64,000 nt of DNA from positions 335,001 to 399,000 of the forward strand of contig CAILHZ010000016.1 of NCBI GenBank assembly GCA_903834135.1, read 5' to 3'. This DNA comes from an uncultured Opitutia bacterium. GTDB lineage: Bacteria > Verrucomicrobiota > Verrucomicrobiia > Opitutales > Opitutaceae. A program made the position numbers and the translations under genes. The notes beneath the pieces are model-generated. The model saw only the letters and a list, made by a program, of their open reading frames with translations. It did not search any database and was not told the origin of the DNA. The stretch's first letter is position 1. Every line of letters begins with the position of its first letter. Of this stretch, positions 57,716-64,000 are shown piece after piece.

Positions 57716-59689
57716 ATGCCTAATCATTCCGAGTCATCTGATAGCTCAGGGCACCTAATTGAAGAGCATGTTGGATTCGATCCACGTATTATTTCATTCT
57801 ATGGCATTATTGGTGTAATGCTGCTGTTTTTGCTGGCAGGCACAGCATACAGACAATTAGTTAAATCAGAAGCTTATGGACAAAGTGAACATCAACAAAC
57901 CCAGAGGCGTGTGCTTATTCCGGGCCCTCGTGGTAATATCTATGACCGGTATGGCCGCGTTCTTGTAAGTAATGAAGCGAAATTTTCCGTAGTTCTTTAT
58001 CTCGACGAATTACAAAAAGATTTTCGTGCTGAATCTATTCGCATACGAAATAATTACAGAGCCCTGGGAGATAAAGATCTGCCTAGTACTGCAGAAATGG
58101 AGCAAATTGCTCATGTCACGGTAGCCCAGCATTACCTAAATATAGTAAACCATGTATTGCGTCGTCATGAGACAATAAACGCCAAAGATCTAACCCTTCA
58201 CTTTAGTCGAAGACTGTACATGCCTTATACGCTCATCGATGGACTATCACGGGAAGACTTTGTTCGTCTCTTAGAAAACATTCCTGTCGGCTCACCGATA
58301 CAACTCTATACCTCAAATGAACGCTACTATCCTTATTCTGGAGCAGCTGCCCATGTTTTAGGTTACGTGGGTTCTGGCGATAATGCGATAGCAGAGGATG
58401 AACCAGGAGATGACCTAAAGACATTTTCCATGCGGGGTACCATAGGACGAGCAGGGTTAGAAAAACAATTCGACTCACTCCTGCAAGGAAACACTGGAGG
58501 GTCAATTTTTCGCGTAAATCCTGCAGGCTATAAAGTTAATCCTCCACTAGAACACCATACGCCCTCACAAGGAGAAAATCTTGTCACTTCAATTGATATC
58601 GATCTGCAACGAGCAGCAGAATATGCAATCGGAGAACAAATTGGTTCGGCAGTGGCCATAGATGTTAATACAGGCGAAGTACTTGCACTTGCAGATAAGC
58701 CGTCCTACGACCTAAATCAATTTTCTCCTAAACTAACCGAAGCATACGCCGCACAAATTACTCACGATCAGGCTTGGATAAATGTAGCGATAGGTGAAGG
58801 CGGTACAGGATATCCTCCAGGTTCAACGTTCAAAACCTTAGTCACAATTGCTGGCCTAAGGCGCGGCACTTTAAATCCAAACGACACCTCTATTGATTGC
58901 ACAGGATTTATTCATATCGGTAATTCACTAAAGTCGTGCGACAATGGCTTGGGCCATCACGGAAGTCTTAATTTAAGCCAAGCCATAGCTCAGAGTTGTG
59001 ATATATATTTTTACGAGCACGGCATGCAAATTGGAGCTGCCGCAATTGCAGATGAAGCAAGGCGCTTTGGTCTAGATAAGCAAACAGGTATAGAACTTCC
59101 CACTGAGCGTAAAAAAATGCTGATTCCAGATCCTGAATGGAAAAAACGAGTGCGCGGTGAACCTTGGACTAGCGGTGACACAGCTAATATAGCTATTGGG
59201 CAAGGAGACATTTTAGTGACTCCACTTGCTATGGCCTGCTATGCAGCCTCGCTTGCACGCAATGAAACAATAACTCACCCTACGTTGATTCATAAAGTTG
59301 ATCGCGCTACTCAGCACAGTGAACCTATCGGACTAACTGAAGCACAGCGTGCAGTTCTCATTAAAGGCATGGAGGGTTGCACCCAACCTGGAGGCACAGC
59401 AAGCGTTCTGTCGAATCTAGAAGAGTTAAAGATACCAGGTATTCAAATTGCAGGCAAAACAGGAACTGCTCAATTTGGAAATCAGCTCAATGTTGCTTGG
59501 TTTATATGTTTTGCTCCTTCGATTAATCCTAAAATAGCAATGGCTGTTGCAATTCGCAGCGAGAAACCAGGAGAAAACTACGCAGGCGGTCTTTATGCAG
59601 CACCTGTAGCAGCTATGGTAATGAAGAAATATTTCGAGAAAGAAGCCGCCATGGCACCTCGCTCACTTAGCGTCAGTTCTTTACGCTAG
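57716..59689 (+). CDS. mrdA: Penicillin-binding protein 2 (elongasome transpeptidase)
   Basis: Class B PBP that cross-links lateral-wall peptidoglycan with RodA. N-terminal membrane helix (about residues 26-44), the PBP dimerisation domain with PGPRGNIYDRYGRVLVSNEA, then the transpeptidase motifs STFK (GYPPGSTFKTL, about residue 370), SCD (QSCDIYFYEHG) and KTG (AGKTGTAQF). 657 residues. ATG start 4 bases after mreD. The last 9 bases overlap the convergent phosphorylase gene. Confidence 0.93.
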   Translation: MPNHSESSDSSGHLIEEHVGFDPRIISFYGIIGVMLLFLLAGTAYRQLVKSEAYGQSEHQQTQRRVLIPGPRGNIYDRYGRVLVSNEAKFSVVLYLDELQKDFRAESIRIRNNYRALGDKDLPSTAEMEQIAHVTVAQHYLNIVNHVLRRHETINAKDLTLHFSRRLYMPYTLIDGLSREDFVRLLENIPVGSPIQLYTSNERYYPYSGAAAHVLGYVGSGDNAIAEDEPGDDLKTFSMRGTIGRAGLEKQFDSLLQGNTGGSIFRVNPAGYKVNPPLEHHTPSQGENLVTSIDIDLQRAAEYAIGEQIGSAVAIDVNTGEVLALADKPSYDLNQFSPKLTEAYAAQITHDQAWINVAIGEGGTGYPPGSTFKTLVTIAGLRRGTLNPNDTSIDCTGFIHIGNSLKSCDNGLGHHGSLNLSQAIAQSCDIYFYEHGMQIGAAAIADEARRFGLDKQTGIELPTERKKMLIPDPEWKKRVRGEPWTSGDTANIAIGQGDILVTPLAMACYAASLARNETITHPTLIHKVDRATQHSEPIGLTEAQRAVLIKGMEGCTQPGGTASVLSNLEELKIPGIQIAGKTGTAQFGNQLNVAWFICFAPSINPKIAMAVAIRSEKPGENYAGGLYAAPVAAMVMKKYFEKEAAMAPRSLSVSSLR

Positions 59690-60379
59690 TATTTCTAAAA
59701 TACGGGTAAATAATCGGTTTACTAAGATCTGATTAGATTTTACGGCATCTTTGAAATTACTGAAATCAATTTCAGTACCCTCAAGGCCGTTAGCGTAATT
59801 GTCGATAATCGCAAAACTGTTGTACCGAAGTCCAATTTCGCCACATAGATCTGCTTCGTGCGCTGCAGTCATACCAACAACATCACCCCAATGTTGAACA
59901 ATTTTAATTTCTGCCTTGGTCTCAAAGCGAGGTCCTCGCATCTGGACGTATACCTTACCTGAGTGAATAGTGAATTCAGGCGTTAGTTTACCGATTAATA
60001 AAGGCATGAGATTATTAGCTATACCTGCTGCACCACCTTTAAGTTCTTTATCATAGAAGGTAGCTGGACCTTGTTGTAAGCCTACGTAATCAGAGCAGGA
60101 TACCAAGGTGCCTGGAGGTAAGTCTTTTTTTAAAGAACCGACAGAATTTAATGAAACAATATCTGTGTAGCCCAGATCTGCTAAGCCGCGGATATTTGCC
60201 CTATAATTAATTGAGTGCGGAGGCAAAGGGTAGCCATACCCATGTCTATTAATTAAAGCAAAGTCGCCCTTGGTCTTATAAGTCACTGAGCCGTAAGGGG
60301 TATCTATAGTCTTGGTCTCCCAGGACGCAAATAGAGCAGAATTCACAATACTTGTACCACTAATAAAGGCGACTTTCAT
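59681..60379 (-). CDS. Purine nucleoside phosphorylase / 5'-methylthioadenosine phosphorylase family
   Basis: Nucleoside phosphorylase of the MTAP/PNP (trimeric) fold. Motifs: VAFISGTSIV (residues 3-12, phosphate loop), INRHGYGYPLPPHSINYRAN (typical MTAP entry), VQMRGPRFETKAEIKI and VGMTAAHEADLCGEIG (purine site). 232 residues, slightly short (MTAP is about 280). MTA is the most likely substrate but inosine or guanosine cannot be excluded. ATG start. It overlaps mrdA end-on by 9 bases and is divergent from uppS. Confidence 0.82.
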   Translation of the reverse strand: MKVAFISGTSIVNSALFASWETKTIDTPYGSVTYKTKGDFALINRHGYGYPLPPHSINYRANIRGLADLGYTDIVSLNSVGSLKKDLPPGTLVSCSDYVGLQQGPATFYDKELKGGAAGIANNLMPLLIGKLTPEFTIHSGKVYVQMRGPRFETKAEIKIVQHWGDVVGMTAAHEADLCGEIGLRYNSFAIIDNYANGLEGTEIDFSNFKDAVKSNQILVNRLFTRILEILA

Positions 60380-60511
60380 GGTCTAAAAAACGGCTATCTA
60401 ATGACTTAAGGCAACGCCAAAGCAACAAGTCGTCATTTTGCCTTTTTTTAAGGATGGGTTTCCAAAGCTTGCCACCTAGCGCCTACATTAGCCACGATTG
60501 CAGCTTCACGC

Positions 60512-61270
60512 ATGTCATCCGAATCTCCTGCTGGAATCAACTCGGCTTCGGTACCGGGCCACATTGCCATCATTATGGATGGGAATGGGCGCTGGGCAAA
60601 ACAGCGTGGCCTCCCACGTATGGAAGGCCATCGACGTGGAGTTGAAACAGTTCGTACAATAACCTTTGCAGCCAGAGACCTCGGCGTTAAACGCCTAACC
60701 TTATATGCATTTTCGGTAGAAAATTGGAAACGCCCTCAAGACGAAGTGGGAGCCCTCATGGGATTACTCGAGTTTTATTTAAAAAAAGAACTCGATACAT
60801 TTGTGCGAGATAAGGTTCGATTTGAAACGATAGGACAAACCCAAGACATGCCAGCGAGTATTCGCAATCTGCTGGAAATAACAGTTGAAAAAACAAAGCA
60901 CTTTACCGAATACACCCTTGTTTTAGCGCTAAATTATGGCTCTAGAACAGAAATGGTTGATGCAACGAAAGCCTACACCCAAGCCGTCATAAGTGGGAAA
61001 GAAGATCTAGCACAACTATCTTGGCCTATTCTAAGTAAATACCTCTATACTCAATCTTCTGCAGATCCTGATTTAGTGATACGCACCTCTGGAGAAACAC
61101 GCATAAGTAATTTTCTTTTAATGCAGGCGGCTTATGCTGAATTTATATTTACGCCTGTATTGTGGCCCGACTTCACAAAAGCTAACTTAGCTGAAGCTAT
61201 AACCGAATATACAAAACGTGAACGCAGGTTCGGTTTAACAAGCGAACAACTCTCCCCTAAAGCTCAATGA
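60512..61270 (+). CDS. uppS: Isoprenyl transferase (undecaprenyl diphosphate synthase)
   Basis: Cis-prenyltransferase that makes the C55 lipid carrier for cell-wall polymers. N-terminal IAIIMDGNGRWAKQRGLPRM with the catalytic Asp, then RRGVETVR, LTLYAFSVENWKRPQDEV, and RTSGETRISNFLLMQAAYAE near the end. 252 residues. ATG start; its stop overlaps the cdsA start (ATGA). Confidence 0.95.
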   Translation: MSSESPAGINSASVPGHIAIIMDGNGRWAKQRGLPRMEGHRRGVETVRTITFAARDLGVKRLTLYAFSVENWKRPQDEVGALMGLLEFYLKKELDTFVRDKVRFETIGQTQDMPASIRNLLEITVEKTKHFTEYTLVLALNYGSRTEMVDATKAYTQAVISGKEDLAQLSWPILSKYLYTQSSADPDLVIRTSGETRISNFLLMQAAYAEFIFTPVLWPDFTKANLAEAITEYTKRERRFGLTSEQLSPKAQ

Positions 61271-62097
61271 CAAAACGAATTTTAAGCACTATCTGTCTTT
61301 GGACCTTTATCGGAGCACTGCTATGGCGCTTTAGCAATCCAGGAGCTGTTGTTTTAGTAGGAGTTATTGGCATGCTTACATTAAGGGAATTTTATAAATT
61401 TCAAACTTCGGCAGGCCGTGCACCTTTCGCTAAACTTGGGATGATTTTTGGTACCTTAATTACAGTAGCTCCTTGGCTAGAGGCCCGATATGGATGGCAA
61501 AGCGATCGTCTTATGGCCTTAGCTGTCATTCTTTTTTCTATCCGGATTTTAGGTGAGCGTGAAGCAAACCGAAGAGCCTCATCCTTAAGTTCTACATTGT
61601 TTGGCTTAGCATATGTTGCTGTAACCCTACAATATTTAGTGCGCATTCTTACACCTCATGGAGGGGACACTATCTCGGCGGAAGGTAGAATGCTATTATG
61701 TCTATGGATTGTTGTCGTAGCAAAGATGTGCGACACAGGAGCACTACTCACAGGCTTAGCGCTGGGTAGACACAAAATGGCTCCTGATATTAGCCCTAAA
61801 AAAACATGGGAAGGTGCAGTTGGAGGAGTACTCACATCCGTTTTGGTCGGAACTGTGTTTGCGTGGTTCTCACGCAACCAAACTGGGGTGTGTCTTTCCT
61901 TAAGCAAAGCTGCTCTAATTGCGGTCCCTGTAGCAGTTGTATCAATCGTATCTGACCTGATTGAATCTATACTCAAACGTGAAGCTGATATCAAAGACTC
62001 AGGTAGCTCTATACCAGGCATTGGTGGAATATTTGATTTAAGTGACAGCATTCTGCTGGCGGCACCCGTCGGTTTCTTTCTGTTGGGTATTAAGTAA
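61267..62097 (+). CDS. cdsA: Phosphatidate cytidylyltransferase
   Basis: Makes CDP-diacylglycerol for phospholipid synthesis. Seven or eight membrane spans; the C-terminal CTP-transferase signature reads SDLIESILKREADIKDSGSS, then IPGIGGIFDLSDSILLAAP. A mid-protein motif DISPKKTWEGAVGG is also typical. 276 residues. Translation coupled to uppS by ATGA. Confidence 0.94.
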   Translation: MTKRILSTICLWTFIGALLWRFSNPGAVVLVGVIGMLTLREFYKFQTSAGRAPFAKLGMIFGTLITVAPWLEARYGWQSDRLMALAVILFSIRILGEREANRRASSLSSTLFGLAYVAVTLQYLVRILTPHGGDTISAEGRMLLCLWIVVVAKMCDTGALLTGLALGRHKMAPDISPKKTWEGAVGGVLTSVLVGTVFAWFSRNQTGVCLSLSKAALIAVPVAVVSIVSDLIESILKREADIKDSGSSIPGIGGIFDLSDSILLAAPVGFFLLGIK

Positions 62098-62107
62098 ATA
62101 ATTCACC

Positions 62108-63283
62108 GTGAGCAGTTCATCACAACGTAAACGCGTCGTATTACTTGGTGCTACCGGCTCAATCGGTGAAAGCACACTGCGCGTCATCGCAGCGCATTCC
62201 GACAAACTTCAACTTGTAGGCATTGCTGCACGCTCAAGTGTTGAAAGACTCGCGGAAATTGCCCTGGCCTTTAATGTTAAACATGTCGGCATTTTTGATC
62301 ATCAGATTGCCTCGAGTGCTAAAACTTCAGGTGCCTTTAAGCCAGGGACAGAACTTGTCTCAGGCCTTTCAGGCTTAGTCCATTTGTCCCAACTGCCAGA
62401 AGCAGATATTGTATTAGTTGCCGTAGTAGGCACTACTGGACTAGAGCCCGCACTTGCTGCTTTAGCTGCTGGCAAGCAGCTGGCACTAGCTAGTAAAGAA
62501 ATCCTAGTTCTTGCAGGAAAATTCGTAATGCAGGCTGCTCGCAAATCAGGGGCGAAATTAATTCCTGTTGATAGTGAGCATAATGCCGTGTTCCAGTGTA
62601 TTGAAGGACATGATGTGACTGCAATTAGTCGCGTATTTCTGACAGCAAGCGGAGGAGCTTTTAGAGATTGGCCCTTAGATCAGTTAAGTCGCGTAACACC
62701 TGAAGATGCTTTAAAGCATCCTAATTGGACGATGGGTCCTAAAATTACAGTCGATTCAGCAACGCTTGCAAATAAAGGCTTGGAACTGATTGAGGCTCAG
62801 TGCCTTTTTAACCTTAAAGCTGAGCAGTGTGAGGCTGTAATTCACCCTCAAAGTATCGTGCACTGTATTGTGGGTTTTAACGATGGATCGATGTTAGCTC
62901 AGTTATGTCCTCCATCCATGACATTCCCAATCCAACATGCACTACTACACCCCGTAAGATCACCTGGCGTATCTGCTCCATTGGACTTGGGTAAATTAAT
63001 GTCTCTAGAATTTAGACCGATAGATCAGGCACGTTTTCCCATGCTAGGCCTTGCTCGGCATACCATGACTAGCGGGGGTATTACCCCTGCTATATTCAAT
63101 GCTGCTAATGAAATCGCCGTAGAAGCTTTTTTGGGCCATAAGATCCCTTTTCTTGCGATTTCTAAAGTCGTTGAACACACTCTTAGCTCAATTCAAAATT
63201 TCGAACCCACCACCCTTACCTCAGTCATCGAAGTCGATGCTGAAGCAAGACGTATAGCTCAGCTGCAAATCGCTAAACTCTGA
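62108..63283 (+). CDS. dxr: 1-deoxy-D-xylulose-5-phosphate reductoisomerase
   Basis: NADPH-dependent enzyme of the MEP isoprenoid pathway. NADPH motif LLGATGSIGESTLRVI (about residues 12-27), catalytic region LASKEILVLAGKFV, metal site PVDSEHNAVFQCIEG, and MTSGGITPAIFNAANEIAVE late in the chain. 391 residues. GTG start at 62108, no Shine-Dalgarno sequence. Confidence 0.96.
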   Translation: MSSSSQRKRVVLLGATGSIGESTLRVIAAHSDKLQLVGIAARSSVERLAEIALAFNVKHVGIFDHQIASSAKTSGAFKPGTELVSGLSGLVHLSQLPEADIVLVAVVGTTGLEPALAALAAGKQLALASKEILVLAGKFVMQAARKSGAKLIPVDSEHNAVFQCIEGHDVTAISRVFLTASGGAFRDWPLDQLSRVTPEDALKHPNWTMGPKITVDSATLANKGLELIEAQCLFNLKAEQCEAVIHPQSIVHCIVGFNDGSMLAQLCPPSMTFPIQHALLHPVRSPGVSAPLDLGKLMSLEFRPIDQARFPMLGLARHTMTSGGITPAIFNAANEIAVEAFLGHKIPFLAISKVVEHTLSSIQNFEPTTLTSVIEVDAEARRIAQLQIAKL

Positions 63284-63291
63284 ACTCTCTC

Positions 63292-64000
63292 ATGGCTACT
63301 GTATTAATTCATTCCCTTTTTTCGCACGTCTGGTCCATATTCTTAGTAATACTCTTTTTTGAAGGATCCGTATTTGTACACGAGCTAGGGCATTTCTTGG
63401 CAGCACGTAAATGCGGAGTTAAAGTCGAGCGCTTTGCAATTGGGTTTGGACCCGCAATTTGGTCTTTCACTGGTAAAGATGGAGTTCTTTATAGTATTTG
63501 TTGGATACCCTTAGGAGGCTATGTACTACTGCCACAACTGGCAGATCTTTCTGAAATTGAAGGTGAAAGTTCCGTAGATGTAACAAAACTACCTCCTGTT
63601 TCGTATGGCTCTAAGATGTTGATTTTTGTTGCAGGCGCTACCTTCAATATCCTTTTTGCGTATCTACTCGCATGTGTGCTATGGGCAATCGGAACTCCGG
63701 AAAGCAAAGAAACAGCTACCACAGAAATTGGTTTCATTATTCCAAAGATTGAAGTCTCAGCAGGTGTTAGTGTTCCAAGTCCTGCTCTAGTAGGAGGACT
63801 GCAAGTCGGTGATATTATCACTCAGATAGATAACGATCCCGTGAGCGACTGGAACCAAGTAAGGCAGGATATAACAATGAGTAGCGGACGTGACCAAGCA
63901 GGTCATCCTGAAACCACATTTACCGTAAAACGTAATAATGAAATCAAAACTATTGTGATTCTTCCGCTACTAGCGACAGAGGATAAACTCCGTCAGGTAG
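63292..64000 (+). CDS. rseP: RseP/site-2 protease, 5' part (3' end outside window)
   Basis: Intramembrane zinc metalloprotease of the M50 family, often regulating envelope stress sigma factors. HELGH (zinc site) is at about residue 30, in FEGSVFVHELGHFLAARKCG. A membrane span and a PDZ domain (about residues 160-230) follow, with QVGDIITQIDNDPVSDWNQV. 236 codons are visible and the frame is open to base 64000, so the gene is truncated by the window edge. ATG start, 8 bases after dxr. Order uppS-cdsA-dxr-rseP is common in bacteria. Confidence 0.93.
   Translation, partial: MATVLIHSLFSHVWSIFLVILFFEGSVFVHELGHFLAARKCGVKVERFAIGFGPAIWSFTGKDGVLYSICWIPLGGYVLLPQLADLSEIEGESSVDVTKLPPVSYGSKMLIFVAGATFNILFAYLLACVLWAIGTPESKETATTEIGFIIPKIEVSAGVSVPSPALVGGLQVGDIITQIDNDPVSDWNQVRQDITMSSGRDQAGHPETTFTVKRNNEIKTIVILPLLATEDKLRQV

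Noticed and set aside
61656-62051. 131-codon open frame antisense to cdsA
   Set aside because: Fully covered by cdsA with conserved signature; no separate start or terminator.

Overview
The window is a gene-dense stretch of bacterial chromosome holding mostly housekeeping genes. I saw no prophage, insertion sequence, CRISPR array, rRNA or tRNA. Gene content points tentatively to Verrucomicrobiota, Opitutia-like. The clues are a purS-purQ-purL-purF-purM order with a long PurF, a PTS EIIA-diadenylate cyclase fusion protein, a tiny bS22/COX24-type basic protein, an Fkp-type fucokinase and a zinc-free bL33. Base composition is moderate to AT-leaning. A striking overall trait is that almost no gene start carries a Shine-Dalgarno sequence.

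Layout. 1-2.7 kb: 3' part of a fucokinase/GDP-fucose pyrophosphorylase-type gene, an IMPase-family phosphatase and a 33-residue ribosomal-type protein. 2.8-8.8 kb: an AddA/AddB-like helicase-nuclease pair. 8.9-13.2 kb: rpsT, a TonB-dependent receptor, RNase P RNA and a coiled-coil zinc-ribbon protein. 13.4-18.5 kb: gyrB-gyrA. 18.5-27.2 kb: a secreted coiled-coil protein, a DEDDh exonuclease, a BaiN/HI0933-type flavoprotein, a histidinol-phosphatase-like enzyme, queF, rny, rodA and rng. 27.3-33.6 kb: a six-gene fatty-acid modification cluster (desaturase, FAD oxidoreductase, DUF1365, Cfa, DUF1295, second Cfa-like methyltransferase). 33.7-35.7 kb: a cyclotransferase-fold protein, a group 2 sigma-70 factor and a TetR regulator with a probable operator. 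35.8-42.2 kb: the pur operon. 42.3-50 kb: tadA, infA, xer, superoxide dismutase, tolB-like, mrp, a small unknown gene, rpmG, the EIIA-DAC fusion, an orphan nuoA and a DUF362-like secreted protein. 51.1-55.2 kb: dnaG, rpoD, tatA. 55.3-59.7 kb: mreBCD-mrdA. 59.7-64 kb: an MTAP/PNP-type phosphorylase, then uppS-cdsA-dxr-rseP, running off the right edge.

The genes fall into recognisable modules: DNA topology, replication and recombination (gyrBA, dnaG, addAB-like, xer); RNA processing (rnpB, rny, rng); transcription (rpoD and a group 2 sigma factor); purine synthesis; and cell elongation and envelope precursors (mreBCD, mrdA, distant rodA, uppS, cdsA, dxr, rseP). The parts most worth following up are the EIIA-diadenylate cyclase fusion, the lipid modification cluster, the lack of Shine-Dalgarno signals with one promoter that appears to give a leaderless mRNA, and several familiar proteins missing a hallmark metal-binding motif (Mrp, AddB-like, bL33).
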